NCBI RefSeq assembly: GCF_013369385.1
Contig: NZ_SZTO01000018.1
Span: 62,001 to 126,000 of the forward strand
DNA from: Vibrio sp. 05-20-BW147
Lineage (GTDB): Bacteria; Pseudomonadota; Gammaproteobacteria; Enterobacterales; Vibrionaceae
Length of the DNA: 64,000 nt
Direction: 5' to 3'
The position numbers and the translations under genes are program-made. Position 1 is the stretch's first letter; every line of letters starts with the position of its first letter. The notes under the pieces were generated by a model. That model saw only the letters and a program-made list of their open reading frames with translations. It had not been told where the DNA came from and made no database searches. This document shows positions 37,147-48,435 of the stretch, one piece after another.

Positions 37147-37638
37147 CTAGCCTCGCTTAAACTGTAATCGGTTAACTTCCACTAGACCGGACTCTTTACC
37201 TCGGTCGATGTCCATGAATTCCACTTCAATGCCTTGCTTCTCTTTCAAAAAGGTAAGCCAATCCACTAAACGGTTAAATGGCATCGGAGCCACCCACACT
37301 TGCAACATCTCATTGCGGGGCTGAACACGTTGTAGCTCCACCTTAAATTGGCGCGCGGACGACGCAATGACTTGGTTTAGCGGCTGATTGGAAAACGACA
37401 CGCCGCCACTGGCACGTAAACCGGTGAGCTCATCGGCTTTCTCACTCACCCAACTGAGTAGCTGTTTCTCACTTTGGATACGTAACTGAGCTTGCTCAGC
37501 ACGCGCATTGATGGGCTGTAAAACGCCCCAGTAAATCAGCCCGATAAGACCGAAGACACCACACACCACCACTAAACGTTGCTCACGCTGGCTAATGCTG
37601 CTCCACCAAGCTTGGAACATATTGAGTAAATTTGTCAT
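37147..37638 (-). CDS. epsM: Type II secretion inner-membrane protein M
   Basis: The 163-residue protein has a short cytoplasmic N-terminus with SISQREQRLVVVCG, a membrane helix at about 24-42 and a periplasmic ferredoxin-like domain. It stabilises EpsL and helps link the ATPase EpsE to the inner-membrane platform. It starts seven bases after the epsL stop. Confidence 0.93.
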   Translation of the reverse strand: MTNLLNMFQAWWSSISQREQRLVVVCGVFGLIGLIYWGVLQPINARAEQAQLRIQSEKQLLSWVSEKADELTGLRASGGVSFSNQPLNQVIASSARQFKVELQRVQPRNEMLQVWVAPMPFNRLVDWLTFLKEKQGIEVEFMDIDRGKESGLVEVNRLQFKRG

Positions 37639-37645
37639 CTGCTCC

Positions 37646-38845
37646 TCACTTACGCTTTAACACAAAGCTGCCAATCACAGCGTCGCCAGTGCGGTTAAGC
37701 TGCCCTTGCTCCACTTGGAATTGCTCGCTCAACTTCACGCGTGCCTGTTCAAAAATTTGGAAATCGTTACTTTTCGCCTGAATGCGGACTTCGCCTCGAT
37801 TCCCATCGTATTTGATGCTCAGCACTTCAAAGTTCTTCACTTGGCCAATGGTACCCGGCAATTGTGCCATCCACTGCAACATCGAATCACCCGCGCCACC
37901 CCCAGACAAACGGCGAATTTCGTCTTCCATTTGGCGTTTGAGGTAACTGACGGTTGGGATCTTGTTTCGGCCCGGCATCACTTGACGGAAAATGCGCTCG
38001 CTCTCTTCTCGATACGCCTGTGCTTGCGACTCATAGCGCTGAATCGTGAGCACTTGTTGCGCGACCAACGCGGCGATCAATAAGCTGCCACTGATCGCCA
38101 CCTTCTGCCACACTTTCCAGTGCTTAAAGAACGAGCTTTTCGGCTTAAACTCACCAGTTAGCAGTGAGAATTTACCATCGGCAACGCCTTGGCTGAGTAA
38201 CGCCATGGTCATTTCCACTGGGCGACTCAGCCAATGCGCTTGACCTTGCTGTTCAGGCAACGAGCTAAAGCAGGCGACAGAAAGGGGTTGCTCGCCGGCA
38301 AGGGCATTCAAATAGACGGGCATCCAGCTGTCGTCGACTGCGCTGCCTTGGCAGGCAGAATGACGGAACAACCACTGCTCCCCCAATTGCGCGGCGCTGA
38401 TGCCTTCGTCGTCGAGTGGCAGCGCCAGTGAGTCTGGCAGCACACGTTTGACATCCAAACCTTGAGCGCGAAATGCATCAAGCATATGTTGCAACCAACG
38501 GCGATCCACACCACACACTTGCGCTTTGCCATTCTCTTTGGCCAACACAGAGAAATGCAAATCATCCACATCTTGGGCGATTTCATCTTCCAGCAAGTAA
38601 GGCAGCATCGACTCAAACTGACGTGAGGCACCCGGTGGGATGTCCACTTCGGTTAACACCACATCGCTGGCCGCGACCAGCACTACGATCGGCCTCTGCT
38701 CGGCATAATTTTTGAGATCGTCCAGTTGTTGCCAATCCGACAACTCCCCACTGGCGATCACTTCTTGTTGGCTTGATGACCAAACCAACCAAGGAATGGG
38801 GCTATATTGTTCGCTACTCAGCCGAACGGTCAGAAACTCGCTCAC
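37646..38845 (-). CDS. epsL: Type II secretion inner-membrane protein L
   Basis: The 399-residue protein has a cytoplasmic actin-like domain (1-240) that recruits EpsE, a membrane helix at about 249-266 and a periplasmic ferredoxin-like domain. The GTG at 38845 gives [13 protein letters not shown], which matches V. cholerae EpsL, and follows a GGAGGAATCA box; the longer frame to 38872 was rejected. The gene start overlaps the epsK 3' end by 32 bases, a sign of tight coupling. Confidence 0.94.
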   Translation of the reverse strand: MSEFLTVRLSSEQYSPIPWLVWSSSQQEVIASGELSDWQQLDDLKNYAEQRPIVVLVAASDVVLTEVDIPPGASRQFESMLPYLLEDEIAQDVDDLHFSVLAKENGKAQVCGVDRRWLQHMLDAFRAQGLDVKRVLPDSLALPLDDEGISAAQLGEQWLFRHSACQGSAVDDSWMPVYLNALAGEQPLSVACFSSLPEQQGQAHWLSRPVEMTMALLSQGVADGKFSLLTGEFKPKSSFFKHWKVWQKVAISGSLLIAALVAQQVLTIQRYESQAQAYREESERIFRQVMPGRNKIPTVSYLKRQMEDEIRRLSGGGAGDSMLQWMAQLPGTIGQVKNFEVLSIKYDGNRGEVRIQAKSNDFQIFEQARVKLSEQFQVEQGQLNRTGDAVIGSFVLKRK

Positions 38846-39836
38846 TGATTCCTCCAAAACGGCGACGCACAACGGTCACGGTTTCTCTGTTTTTACTGTA
38901 CATAAGGCTGCGAACTCTCACCCGAGAGTCCTCGACTAACACCTGTGCATCCAATTCAAAGTATCGGCTATCAACGCCAAGATACGCTTTTGCTAGTTTT
39001 TTGATTTCTTCGCTGATGCCCGCCATTTCAGATTCTGAAAGAAAAGCATCAATGCTCGCCCAGCCATCAAAGGGGCGTTTTTCTATCAGTTGCTTGGCAT
39101 CAGATTCACTCAACGCAGGCGAAAACAGCGCCACCAGCAAAGCGGCTTGCTCAGCGCTGATGGTATTGACGTTCAAGCGCCACTCATCGGTCGGTAAAGC
39201 ACAGACCAAAGGCTGCAGCGTTGCCATCATTTCACCCGACACTTGGTAAACCGCGCGCAGTTCACTGCTGTCAGCAATGTACCCATTCGCCGCCAAATAG
39301 GCGGGTTTCATCCCTTCATAAGTCGAGTCTTCGACCCCAGAAGAAGAGCGCACCGCATCATTGGGATCGACAAACTCCCACATGGAGTCGGCAATCACTT
39401 CGGATTCATAACTTTCTACGCCTGACTCTTCGAGCAAAGCCCGAAAGACTTTCACCAAATAAGGACGCTCTACCGCAGCGTCTTGCATCACCACGGGAGA
39501 GAGGGCATTGAGATTAAAGCACGCTTGCTTATCAAAAATGCGTCCTTTCGCTTGGCCATAGTCCAAGGGATAGGTTTTCTCTTCCAAGGCCCAAGGCTGG
39601 TTTAAGTTAATGGTGTCACTATCTTTGTAACTTTGCTCAATACCGACCTTCGCCAACGCTTCCACGCCAATGCTGTACCAGTACGCTTGCTGATAGCTGA
39701 TCTGGTTAGTGCCACGCTTAAACTGTGCAAACAAACGCTCAGACATACTGCCTGCGATGGTGGCCATAATGGCCAGCAACAGCAAAATGATGATCAGGGC
39801 CACTCCAGATTGGCGCGAGCGGTTCGATTTAGCCAT
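38814..39836 (-). CDS. epsK: Type II secretion minor pseudopilin K
   Basis: The 340-residue minor pseudopilin caps the tip of the pseudopilus with EpsI and EpsJ. The prepilin cleavage site is [13 protein letters not shown] at 11/12; it lacks the Glu at +5 found in other pseudopilins, which is the rule for GspK. The large globular domain has the two-calcium type layout. The ATG at 39836 gives [15 protein letters not shown]; the frame extends six codons further. It overlaps epsJ by eight bases. Confidence 0.94.
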   Translation of the reverse strand: MAKSNRSRQSGVALIIILLLLAIMATIAGSMSERLFAQFKRGTNQISYQQAYWYSIGVEALAKVGIEQSYKDSDTINLNQPWALEEKTYPLDYGQAKGRIFDKQACFNLNALSPVVMQDAAVERPYLVKVFRALLEESGVESYESEVIADSMWEFVDPNDAVRSSSGVEDSTYEGMKPAYLAANGYIADSSELRAVYQVSGEMMATLQPLVCALPTDEWRLNVNTISAEQAALLVALFSPALSESDAKQLIEKRPFDGWASIDAFLSESEMAGISEEIKKLAKAYLGVDSRYFELDAQVLVEDSRVRVRSLMYSKNRETVTVVRRRFGGISERVSDRSAE

Positions 39837-40530
39837 TGTTGCCTGCTCCACCACTATTGTTTTGCCCGGAGTCTTCGCTACCTGACGCTTGTTTTTGCAA
39901 ATTCCCCTCTGGAGTGAGGTAAGTTCGCGCGATCTTTCCGTAATCTTTCAACGTCAGCTCTACCGAGATCGCCGCCGGCAAGGTCAACTCGTTGCTCCAC
40001 TCATTGATCCACTGTTTGCCGTCATAAAAACGCACATTAAGCTCTTCCACATCACTGAGTAACGGAGTCACGACCCCTTCTTGCCCTGCTGGGGTATCTG
40101 GGTAACGCCACCATACTCGCTCTAAGCGCTCATCTTTGATGCGATAACCCACTTTGGTGACCTCCCCGCGAGGAAATTGCTGCTGCGGATTGTGCCAACC
40201 TAAACGCGCGAACATGATGCCTTTGCTGTCTGAATCTAAGAGGTAATCCGCCCAATGCAGCAGTTTTTTGCTCGGCTCTTCGCCGTTGGTGCGTGTTTGA
40301 CGCAGCGCTATCTGACGAAAATCGCTGTCCATCATCACCAAGGCGCGTTGCAATTCATTCAAGCGTGCGGTGCGCTCTTGTGATAATTCATTGCTGCGCT
40401 GCACCTGATTGACCACCTGATACGCGGCCACACTTAAGGTGGCAAAAATGGCAATCGACACCAACACTTCGATGAGGGTAAAACCACGTTGGCGCGTGTT
40501 TTTCTTTCGCCACGTTTTATTTCGCCACAT
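39829..40530 (-). CDS. epsJ: Type II secretion minor pseudopilin J
   Basis: The 233-residue minor pseudopilin has the prepilin peptidase site [11 protein letters not shown] at 16/17 with Glu at +5. Its C-terminus is Gly/Asn/Ser-rich ([18 protein letters not shown]), which is more extended than usual. It forms the tip complex with EpsI and EpsK. It overlaps epsI by 14 bases. Confidence 0.94.
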   Translation of the reverse strand: MWRNKTWRKKNTRQRGFTLIEVLVSIAIFATLSVAAYQVVNQVQRSNELSQERTARLNELQRALVMMDSDFRQIALRQTRTNGEEPSKKLLHWADYLLDSDSKGIMFARLGWHNPQQQFPRGEVTKVGYRIKDERLERVWWRYPDTPAGQEGVVTPLLSDVEELNVRFYDGKQWINEWSNELTLPAAISVELTLKDYGKIARTYLTPEGNLQKQASGSEDSGQNNSGGAGNNG

Positions 40531-40879
40531 AGCTTCTCACCGTAATCATTGGGCTGGCCTGCTTTTCGGCTGCCACACTCACATCAAACGCTTTCAGCAG
40601 CGGCTGGGTCGTGGCTACGGGTGCGACTTTCCAATACCAAGTTTGCCCCGCTAACTCTTCTTCGCCATTGCTGGCTTTTAGGTTTTTGGGGTTGAGCATC
40701 ACCATCGCCATTTGATTGTCTGCCACCATGGCAGCGAACATCTTCTGCTCCAAATAACCAACGGTGTTGATGTGCTGGCTAACGGCACGGATCACGCTCA
40801 TCGCCGCAGTGGCAAATATCGCCAACGCCACCAGCACCTCAAGCAAGGTCATGCCTGCGTATTTGCGTCGTTTAACCAT
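40517..40879 (-). CDS. epsI: Type II secretion minor pseudopilin I
   Basis: The 120-residue pseudopilin has the processing site AG-MTLLEVLVALAIFA at 9/10, with Met rather than Phe at +1, which prepilin peptidase accepts and is common in GspI. The ATG at 40879 was chosen because the 24 codons upstream in the open frame overlap epsH and are not pseudopilin-like. It overlaps epsH by eight bases. Confidence 0.93.
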   Translation of the reverse strand: MVKRRKYAGMTLLEVLVALAIFATAAMSVIRAVSQHINTVGYLEQKMFAAMVADNQMAMVMLNPKNLKASNGEEELAGQTWYWKVAPVATTQPLLKAFDVSVAAEKQASPMITVRSYVAK

Positions 40880-41474
40880 CGTCTTGCTCTTCTTCACCGG
40901 GAGCCAGCAGAATAATCTGTCCTGTGTCTTTGGCTCGTACTCGCCAACCATTTTCGGTCGCGTCCTGATCGTCGGGATAAAAAGACAATGAAAACGGCGT
41001 CAATTCTCCGCTGGATAAAATGAAAATCTGCGGCGGTCGCTGTTTTTTCTCTTTTTCTTCTTCGGCAAACATCTCTTCATCAAACAGAGAGCCCGGCTCG
41101 AACAGGCGATCGTCTTGCTGCCATGCCCCTCCCCCTAAGGTCAATTGCATCGCGACCTCATCTTCAAGCTCGGTGGTGGCGGGGATTTTATTCAACTCCA
41201 ACGTCTGCCAGCCATCGGCTTCCAATTTGAGTAATGTGTAGCGTGATTTTTCTTCCTCGATCCGAACACCAAAATCTTTACCACTGAGCACCGCCTCTTC
41301 GTTGAGGAGCTGTAATCGTTGGTAAAAACTCTGCGCGTATTTCTTGCCCCGCTCGTCACTGCGAGTGGGAAGGGTGGCGATAACCGCCACCGCAGTCAGA
41401 GACAACAACACCAGCACCAACAGAATTTCGATCAGTGTAAAACCCGCTAAGCGAGATGAAAAACGTGGTTTCAA
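40872..41474 (-). CDS. epsH: Type II secretion minor pseudopilin H
   Basis: The 200-residue pseudopilin has the processing site AG-FTLIEILLVLVLLS at 11/12 when read from a TTG codon at 41474. That TTG follows GAGG by eight bases and starts MKPRFSSRLAGFTLIE, an 11-residue leader like those of its neighbours. ATG codons at 41570 and 41576 would give a 45-residue leader and overlap epsG by more than 60 bases, so they were rejected. The globular domain includes FEPGSLFDEEMFAEEEKEKKQ, as in V. cholerae EpsH. Confidence 0.88.
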   Translation of the reverse strand: MKPRFSSRLAGFTLIEILLVLVLLSLTAVAVIATLPTRSDERGKKYAQSFYQRLQLLNEEAVLSGKDFGVRIEEEKSRYTLLKLEADGWQTLELNKIPATTELEDEVAMQLTLGGGAWQQDDRLFEPGSLFDEEMFAEEEKEKKQRPPQIFILSSGELTPFSLSFYPDDQDATENGWRVRAKDTGQIILLAPGEEEQDDG

Positions 41475-41502
41475 GTGGTTGCCTCTTCGACTCGACGTCC
41501 CA

Positions 41503-41946
41503 TTATTGGAAGTCTTGCATGTTCCAGTTGCCAATATCTGCCGCTGCGCCTTCACCGCCTTCTTGACCATCTGCACCTAAGGTGAAGATATCAATCGTGC
41601 CTTTGTCGCCAGGGCTCATGTATTGGTATTCGTTACCCCAAGGGTCTTTTGGCAGACGCTTGATGTAACCGCCATTACGGTAGTTGCGTGGCTCTGGGCT
41701 GCTTGGCTTGGTCACCAACGCTTCCAAACCTTGATCGGTGGTTGGATACACGCTGTTGTCTAACTTGTACATGTCCAGCGCATTTTCCAACGCGACGATG
41801 TCGGTAATGGCTTTTTGCTGGTCAGCCTTTTCTTTGTTACCTAGCAGGTTAGGGACAACGAAACTGGCCAGAATGCCCAGAATCACCACCACAACCATGA
41901 CTTCAAGCAGGGTGAAACCCGCCTGTTTTTTTGCTTTATTTTGCAT
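41503..41946 (-). CDS. epsG: Type II secretion major pseudopilin G
   Basis: The 147-residue major pseudopilin builds the pseudopilus. Processing site AG-FTLLEVMVVVVILGILAS at 10/11 with Glu at +5, then the typical KDPWGNEYQYMSPGDKGTIDIFTLGADGQEGGEG calcium-binding loop. The ATG at 41946 after GGAG was chosen; the open frame extends 13 codons further with no leader features. Confidence 0.96.
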   Translation of the reverse strand: MQNKAKKQAGFTLLEVMVVVVILGILASFVVPNLLGNKEKADQQKAITDIVALENALDMYKLDNSVYPTTDQGLEALVTKPSSPEPRNYRNGGYIKRLPKDPWGNEYQYMSPGDKGTIDIFTLGADGQEGGEGAAADIGNWNMQDFQ

Positions 41947-41999
41947 TGTTTTCTCCAGAATAATGAGGCCGAATGACCAAGCCACTCAGCACCCCAAAA

Positions 42000-43217
42000 T
42001 CAGCCACTCATTAAATTATTCATTTCCAGCATCGGCATCAGTGTCGCCATCACAATGAACAACACCAATCCCGCCATTAGCGCAATCAACGCTGGGGTAA
42101 AAATACCCAACGCGATATTGACCGTCGATTCAAAACTTTGGTCTTGGTTGTCCGCGGCACGCGTCAGCATGCTTTCCAACTCACCACTTTGTTCTCCACT
42201 GGCAATCATGTGCAACATCATTGGTGGAAAAAGGCGAGTTTGATCCAAAGCTTTACGCAGACTGGCCCCTTCACGCACGCTGTCTGCCGCCAATAAGACC
42301 TGTTGTTTGACAAATTGGTTCGACATCACATCGACCGCCACGCGCATTCCTTCCAAAATAGGAATCGCACTGGAGGTACAAATGGATAAGGTGCGAGCAA
42401 ATCGAGCGGTATTCAACCCTTTCGAGATTTTGCCCAGTAGCGGCAGGCTCAGGATGCGGCGATCCCACGCCATGCGAACATTCGGCTTTTTTAAGGCCGT
42501 TTTGAGTAGGTAAATGGCAAACACGATGCTTCCCAACAGCAATAATCCCCACTCTTGAACAAACTCACTCGCCGCCAACAAAAACTGCGTCGACTGTGGC
42601 AATTCTTGACCCATTTGAATAATCGGCTCAACGATTTTGGGTACCACTGTGGCGAGCAAAAACGCCACAATCGTGACAGCAAACACCACCAATACCACAG
42701 GGTAAATCATCGCTTGCAGTAACTTAGAACGCATCTTCTGGCGATTTTCACAGTAATCGGCCAAGCGCTCTAACACTGCATCCAAATGACCCGATTTTTC
42801 ACCCGCAGCCACCATTGAACGATACAGTTCATCAAAAATATGCGGGTAGTCTGACAGGCTGTCTGCCAAGGTGTAACCTTCGGTGACTTTGGCCCGCACC
42901 GCTGCCAACATACCTCGAATACGAGGCTTCTCTGCTTGATCCGATACCGCTTTGAGACACTCTTCCAGCGGCATACCCGATTGCACTAGGGTCGAGATCT
43001 GACGAGTAATCAACGACAGTTCGGGAGTGGAAATGCCCCGCTTAAAGCCACCTGACGATTTGCTTTTGGCCAACTTGGCTTTGGTTTCCATCACCTCGAT
43101 GGGCACCATGCCTTGCTCTTTCAAGCGTTGGCGTACTTGGCGGGCATTGTCGCCTTCCAATGTGCCTTTTTTGGTGCGCCCTTTCGCGTCGAGCGCTTTG
43201 TATTCAAACGCCGCCAT
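42000..43217 (-). CDS. epsF: Type II secretion platform protein F
   Basis: The 405-residue polytopic inner-membrane protein has two T2SSF domains, each with a cytoplasmic helical bundle, and three membrane segments (near 170-195, 222-240, 375-398). It begins [32 protein letters not shown], the family N-terminus. Its ATG overlaps the epsE stop codon in the sequence TAATG, so translation is coupled. Confidence 0.96.
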   Translation of the reverse strand: MAAFEYKALDAKGRTKKGTLEGDNARQVRQRLKEQGMVPIEVMETKAKLAKSKSSGGFKRGISTPELSLITRQISTLVQSGMPLEECLKAVSDQAEKPRIRGMLAAVRAKVTEGYTLADSLSDYPHIFDELYRSMVAAGEKSGHLDAVLERLADYCENRQKMRSKLLQAMIYPVVLVVFAVTIVAFLLATVVPKIVEPIIQMGQELPQSTQFLLAASEFVQEWGLLLLGSIVFAIYLLKTALKKPNVRMAWDRRILSLPLLGKISKGLNTARFARTLSICTSSAIPILEGMRVAVDVMSNQFVKQQVLLAADSVREGASLRKALDQTRLFPPMMLHMIASGEQSGELESMLTRAADNQDQSFESTVNIALGIFTPALIALMAGLVLFIVMATLMPMLEMNNLMSG

Positions 43218-44716
43218 TAAGATTCCTTGGTCACGCGCATCACTTCTTCCAGTGACGTCACGCCTTGCAACACTTTGTCTAAACCGTCGCTGCGAATGCT
43301 CGGAGTATGTTCACGAATGTATTTGTCCATCGCCTGCTCTCCCGCCTCAGCATGGATCAGCTCTTGGACTTTATCGTCCACCATCAACAGCTCATGGATA
43401 CCGGTACGGCCACGATAACCTTTGTGGTTACATTTTTCACATCCCTTGGCACGATATAAAGTCAGCGCATCTTTCTTCTTCACGCCAAACAGTTTGCGCT
43501 GCTCTTTGTCCGCCTCGTACGGTTCTTTACAGTCTTGGCATAAGGTCCGTACCAGGCGCTGAGCCAACACGCCCAGCAGTGAAGAAGAGATCAAAAAGGG
43601 CTCAATACCCATGTCACGCAGACGGGTAATGGCACCTACGGCGGTGTTGGTGTGCAAGGTTGACATCACCAAGTGACCGGTCAATGACGCTTGTACGGCA
43701 ATTTGCGCGGTTTCCAAGTCACGAATTTCCCCGACCATCACCACGTCTGGGTCTTGACGCAAAATGGCTCGCAGACCACGAGCAAAGGTCATGTCGACTT
43801 TTGGATTCACTTGGGTTTGACCGATACCATCGATATCAAATTCGATCGGGTCTTCCACCGTTAAGATGTTGCGCTCGTTGCTGTTTAGCTCTTGTAGGCC
43901 AGCGTACAAGGTGGTGGATTTACCCGAACCGGTTGGACCTGTGACCAAGATAATCCCGTGAGGACGCGAGATAAGATGACGGAAATTGTTATGGTTCACC
44001 GGCGTCATGCCCAAGCTATGCAGGTCAAGACGAGTGGCGTTTTTATCCAGCAAACGCATCACCACACGCTCGCCGTGTGATGAAGGCATGGTCGATACAC
44101 GCACATCGACCGCACGACCACCGATACGCAGTGAAATACGGCCATCTTGTGGCACCCGTTTTTCTGCAATATCCAGTTTGGCCATGACTTTAACACGTGA
44201 CACCAACAGCGGCGCCAGTTTGCGGCTCGGAGACAACACATCGCGCAAAACGCCATCGACGCGGAAACGAATCGACAGAATTTTCTCGAACGTTTCGATA
44301 TGAATATCAGACGCACCTTCTTTGATCGCTTCGCCCAACATGGCGTTGATCAATTTGATGATCGGTGCATCGTCTTCTGTTTCGAGCAAGTCTTCATCTT
44401 GCGGCAACTCTTCGGCCAAAGAGAAGAAGTCATCATCCGAGCCAATGTCTTCCATCAACTGGCGCGCTTCTGACGAGTCACGTTGGTACGCTTCGGTCAG
44501 TTTTTTTTCAAACGCTTCAGCGGCAATCGCTCGCGGCACAAAAGTTTGCTTTAGCACGCGGCGTACTTCCAGCAACGCGTGGGCATTCAAAGGCTCTACG
44601 TAATAAAGCACTGGCGGCCTTTCTGGATGCTCAATCTCCAGCACCATTTTAAAACGGTTAGCAAAACTAAACGGTAAACGGCGATACGCTAGCGCCGTAT
44701 CCAGCATATCTACCAT
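43217..44716 (-). CDS. epsE: Type II secretion ATPase E
   Basis: The 499-residue cytoplasmic ATPase powers secretion. It shows the N-terminal EpsL-binding domain ([16 protein letters not shown]), Walker [10 protein letters not shown] at 260-268, Asp box [13 protein letters not shown], Walker [14 protein letters not shown], His box [11 protein letters not shown], and a four-Cys zinc module (CQDC and CEKC). The ATG at 44716 overlaps the epsD stop in TAATG. Length is normal. Confidence 0.97.
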   Translation of the reverse strand: MVDMLDTALAYRRLPFSFANRFKMVLEIEHPERPPVLYYVEPLNAHALLEVRRVLKQTFVPRAIAAEAFEKKLTEAYQRDSSEARQLMEDIGSDDDFFSLAEELPQDEDLLETEDDAPIIKLINAMLGEAIKEGASDIHIETFEKILSIRFRVDGVLRDVLSPSRKLAPLLVSRVKVMAKLDIAEKRVPQDGRISLRIGGRAVDVRVSTMPSSHGERVVMRLLDKNATRLDLHSLGMTPVNHNNFRHLISRPHGIILVTGPTGSGKSTTLYAGLQELNSNERNILTVEDPIEFDIDGIGQTQVNPKVDMTFARGLRAILRQDPDVVMVGEIRDLETAQIAVQASLTGHLVMSTLHTNTAVGAITRLRDMGIEPFLISSSLLGVLAQRLVRTLCQDCKEPYEADKEQRKLFGVKKKDALTLYRAKGCEKCNHKGYRGRTGIHELLMVDDKVQELIHAEAGEQAMDKYIREHTPSIRSDGLDKVLQGVTSLEEVMRVTKES

Positions 44717-46734
44717 TACTGCTGTTCCATTTGATCAATAAACGCTTGAATTTCTGTAGGATGACGTCTGTCTTCGCCAAATTTTGGCAACACAGGAATG
44801 TGCTCATCATCCATGAGTTTTAACCCTTGCTCTGCTTTGTAGAGCTGCTCAGCACGGATGTAGTTGTACTTGCGCTGAGTGATGCCGTCGGCTGTCATGC
44901 CATCACGAATGATGGTTGGTTTGATGAACACCATCAGGTTTTTCTTTTCAACTTGCGTATTGGTTGATTTAAACAAATGCCCCAAAATCGGGATATCACC
45001 CAGTAGCGGCACTTTTGATTCGCTCTCTAACGCGCGTTCATCAATCAAGCCACCGAGCACCAACATTTGACCATCTTGCACAATCACCGAGGTATTGAGC
45101 TGTCGCTTGGCAAAACGCACATCCACCGCACCGTTCGCACCCAAGACGTTAGACACTTCTTGTTCAATATTCAGCTGAACCGAATCACCTTCGTTGATTT
45201 GCGGCACCACTTTAAGCTTGATGCCCACTTCTTTACGGTCAACGGTTTGGAATGGGTTGTCGTTGTTGGATCCCGCGGTCGCGCCAGTGATGACCGGCAC
45301 TTCTTCACCAACAATGAAAGACGCTTCACCATTGTCCATCACGGTGATGCTTGGCGAAGAAAGAATATTAGAGTTGGAATCACTTGAGACCGCACTGATC
45401 AACGCCGTCCAGTCCCCCATCACTAAGCTCAATGCGGCACCATTCACGCCAGAAAGCGCAGCAGCAAGGGTGGAATAGTCTCCTGATTCCGTTACCTGAT
45501 AAGGAACGCGATTGCCATTGCCGTCATTATAATATTCGGTTTTAGTTTGATCTTTTGCTTCTTCAAGACCCACCATCACACCGCCAATGGGCGCACCGGT
45601 ATTACCATATTGAATCACCGCACCCGTTTCCAATGAGCCCCACTGAACGCCAAGATTGATACCATCACCCTCTGCCATTTCGACAATCAAGGCTTCAATC
45701 AGAACTTGCGCACGACGGATGTCTAATTGGTTGATCACCTCTTGCAACGCAACCATGATATCGGGTGGCGCAGTCAGCACCAGTGAGTTAGTCCCTTTAT
45801 GCGCCGCAATCACCACATCATTACGCTGTGCAGAACCGCCTTTTTGCCCAGAGTTTTTCTCCGCTTGTAAGTTGTCTGAGACCCCTTTCAATACGTCGAC
45901 TAAATCTTCCGCTTTGGCATACTTGAGATAAACAACACGGTTGTTGCCTTTGCTCGCCATTTCCACATCGAGTTGGCGAATCAGACGCTTCAAGCGATCA
46001 CGCACTTTGGGATCGCCCGAAATCAAAATGGAGTTGGTGCGCTCATCGGCCACCAATTTGGGCTGCAAGAACTCGGGGGTGTTTTTGGCGTCCGTAGTAC
46101 GGCTCAAAGCGTCGACAATACGCACCATTTCTGCCGCTGACGCACTCGCGAGCTCAATCACTTCAATTTCGGTGTCACCCGCCTGGTCAACGCGTTTGAT
46201 GATTTCGGCTAAGCGGTTGACCACCGCAGCACGGCCTGTGATCAAAATGATATTGGCCGGGTCATAATGCACCACGTTGCCCGCCCCTGCGTTATCAATC
46301 AGTTGGCGTAGCAAAGGAGAAAGCTCACGTACCGATACATTACGCACCGCGACCACGCGTGTAATGACATTGTCGCCCTTCACGGTGTCATCACTGACGA
46401 CAGGAATGGCCGAGGTTTTGGAATCTTTGGATTTGACGACTTTCAGTACGCCATTTTCCATTTCAACCACCGCGTAACCATACACTTCAAGCACATTGAG
46501 GAAAAAACTGTAGTACTGTTCTTCGTTTAATACATCGTAACTACGCACATCGATTTTGCCACGAACCGACGGGTCAACAATGATGGTCTTTTCCAAGTTG
46601 CGGCCAACAATGTTAATGAATTCCTGAATGTCAGTGCCTTTGAAACTCGCACTAAAATCGTTTGCCAGCACGCCACTTGAACAGGCTAAAGTTCCCGCTA
46701 GTAGCCAAGCACTTTTGCTAAACCAATATTTCAC
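44716..46734 (-). CDS. epsD: Type II secretion outer-membrane secretin D
   Basis: The 672-residue secretin has a signal peptide cleaved near ...SGVLA-N (24), N0-N3 domains (about 30-330; [25 protein letters not shown]), and the C-terminal barrel with the [10 protein letters not shown] gate region and [31 protein letters not shown]-terminal S-domain follows, which in Vibrio is bound by the pilotin AspS. It forms the outer-membrane channel. Confidence 0.97.
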   Translation of the reverse strand: MKYWFSKSAWLLAGTLACSSGVLANDFSASFKGTDIQEFINIVGRNLEKTIIVDPSVRGKIDVRSYDVLNEEQYYSFFLNVLEVYGYAVVEMENGVLKVVKSKDSKTSAIPVVSDDTVKGDNVITRVVAVRNVSVRELSPLLRQLIDNAGAGNVVHYDPANIILITGRAAVVNRLAEIIKRVDQAGDTEIEVIELASASAAEMVRIVDALSRTTDAKNTPEFLQPKLVADERTNSILISGDPKVRDRLKRLIRQLDVEMASKGNNRVVYLKYAKAEDLVDVLKGVSDNLQAEKNSGQKGGSAQRNDVVIAAHKGTNSLVLTAPPDIMVALQEVINQLDIRRAQVLIEALIVEMAEGDGINLGVQWGSLETGAVIQYGNTGAPIGGVMVGLEEAKDQTKTEYYNDGNGNRVPYQVTESGDYSTLAAALSGVNGAALSLVMGDWTALISAVSSDSNSNILSSPSITVMDNGEASFIVGEEVPVITGATAGSNNDNPFQTVDRKEVGIKLKVVPQINEGDSVQLNIEQEVSNVLGANGAVDVRFAKRQLNTSVIVQDGQMLVLGGLIDERALESESKVPLLGDIPILGHLFKSTNTQVEKKNLMVFIKPTIIRDGMTADGITQRKYNYIRAEQLYKAEQGLKLMDDEHIPVLPKFGEDRRHPTEIQAFIDQMEQQ

Positions 46735-46770
46735 GTCTATCTCCCTGAACTTACGCTGTTAGCCTAAGTG

Positions 46771-47700
46771 TTAAAACTGGATGTAAATATCATGCTGCTG
46801 TCCATCTCGCTCCACTGTGAGATTGAGCTCGGTGAGCTCAGAGACAGCATTAAAAATTTTGCCCATTGCCGCTGGGTCAGTAAGATCATTGCCATTCAAC
46901 TGCACAGCGATGTCACCATCTTGTAAGCCAACGGCTTCAAACAGTTGCGGACTTTTACCCGGGCTCACGCGATAACCCACCACCTTGTCTTCTTGCTTCA
47001 CTTGAGACAAGCGCACGTATTGGAAGATTTTCTGTGGATCGGCCGTGATTTCTTCACGAATCTGCGCCAACTGTTCGTCCGTATCGGGTGGGTTATTTTT
47101 GGTAATGGTCGATGAAGGGATAACTTGTGAACCTGACTGGGAGAGTTTTTTGTATTCCACCCCTTCAAGCATCAAGGTTTCATCTCGACCTTCATTGTCA
47201 ATGATGACGCGATCAACCAGCACCGCTTTCAGTTTGGCACGAGTGCCTTCAATCTCTTCGCCAACGCCATAAGTGGCTTGTTGACCACGATTGGCGATGA
47301 CCGCCAAACTGGTTTGCGGGTTGCTGCTCGCCACCGCACCCACTAACACCAGATTTAAACGAGTTTTTGGTGCATCTTGTACGACGGGCTGACTAACCAC
47401 AGGTTTGGGTTTACTTTCGTTGTAAACCCCAAATAAGTTGATGGCTTGAAGATCGTTGAGGTTGAGTTGTTCACCTTGTTGATGTTGTACTGCCCGTTTT
47501 GACGTAGGTTGCCAAGCAACGATCTGACTATTGCTTTCTTGTGTTAGCCAAACGACCTGCCCAAGCGTCCAACCACTCAAAGCAACCAACATGCCTGTAA
47601 CAACCATGCTAACTCGCTGTTGAATCACGCCTTGGTTAGCCACAAACTTTGCTAGCCACGCACCGTCAACGAATCTAGCATTCAGCTCTGATGGTTTCAC
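46771..47700 (-). CDS. epsC: Type II secretion protein C
   Basis: The 309-residue inner-membrane protein has a short cytoplasmic tail, one helix at about 31-53, a periplasmic homology region (LNLNDLQAINLFGVY onward, about 78-180) that contacts the EpsD N0 domain, and a PDZ domain (about 215-305) implicated in substrate choice. It is the first gene of the operon, 36 bases before epsD. The promoter must lie in 47701-48018. Confidence 0.95.
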   Translation of the reverse strand: MKPSELNARFVDGAWLAKFVANQGVIQQRVSMVVTGMLVALSGWTLGQVVWLTQESNSQIVAWQPTSKRAVQHQQGEQLNLNDLQAINLFGVYNESKPKPVVSQPVVQDAPKTRLNLVLVGAVASSNPQTSLAVIANRGQQATYGVGEEIEGTRAKLKAVLVDRVIIDNEGRDETLMLEGVEYKKLSQSGSQVIPSSTITKNNPPDTDEQLAQIREEITADPQKIFQYVRLSQVKQEDKVVGYRVSPGKSPQLFEAVGLQDGDIAVQLNGNDLTDPAAMGKIFNAVSELTELNLTVERDGQQHDIYIQF

Positions 47701-48018
47701 TCAATTCGTCCCTTTTGCCATTGAAGATTTCGCTTTTTAATCATTGAGCTCATAATTTGTTTTTCAACGCTACTGCTCTCAAAGCTATCCATTTTTTCAT
47801 GTATTTTGAGAAAACTCGTCAAATAAACAGCAGGTTATGCTGATTAACATGGTCAATTTTCCTATCAATACATCGACCCCAAACTATATCACAGCTTGTT
47901 TGTTCGATGCTTCTCCAATGACGATTTTGCCAACTGTCTTGAAAAATTTGCGCCAAGTCACCATTGTACAGAGCAAGATTCAATCAGTCACAGCAGTGTT
48001 TAGAGAGCAATACTAACG
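47701..48018. other. Divergent promoter region, epsC and hslR
   Basis: This 318-base gap holds the promoters of the eps operon and of hslR. I see AT-rich sequence but no -35/-10 pair good enough to name, and no operator-like palindrome. Confidence 0.5.
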
Positions 48019-48405
48019 ATGAGTTCCCCAGTTGAAGCCGTGAGGCTGGATAAATGGCTTTGGGCAGCGCGATTTTATAAGACGCGCTCAATCGCTCGCG
48101 ATATGGTCGATGGTGGTAAAGTCCACTATAATGGTCAACGCGCCAAGCCAAGTAAGATTGTTGAAGTGGGTGCGGTATTGAAACTACGCCAAGGTAATGA
48201 AGAAAAAACCGTGGTGATAGAAAAGCTCTCCACTCAGCGTCGTGGCGCACCAGAAGCGCAAGCTCTTTATAGTGAAACACAAGAGAGCCAAACCAAGCGC
48301 GAAGCACAAGCGATGCAACGTAAGTTAAACGCGCATAACCCAAGTCCAGACCGCCGCCCAGACAAAAAGCAGCGCCGCGACATTATCAAATTTAAACACC
48401 AGTAA
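48019..48405 (+). CDS. hslR: Ribosome-associated heat shock protein Hsp15
   Basis: The 128-residue protein has an S4 RNA-binding domain (VRLDKWLWAARFYKTRSIARDMVDGGKVHYNGQRAKPSKIVEVG) and a basic C-terminal tail. Hsp15 binds 50S subunits carrying stalled peptidyl-tRNA and helps recycle them after heat shock. It lies 30 bases before hslO, the usual pairing. Confidence 0.94.
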   Translation: MSSPVEAVRLDKWLWAARFYKTRSIARDMVDGGKVHYNGQRAKPSKIVEVGAVLKLRQGNEEKTVVIEKLSTQRRGAPEAQALYSETQESQTKREAQAMQRKLNAHNPSPDRRPDKKQRRDIIKFKHQ

Positions 48406-48435
48406 AAGCCGGAAAAACCGACGAGGAATCGCTAA

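Noticed and set aside
43027-43629. Open frame of 200 codons on the + strand
   Set aside because: Antisense to the epsF start and epsE end, both strongly conserved; a shadow.
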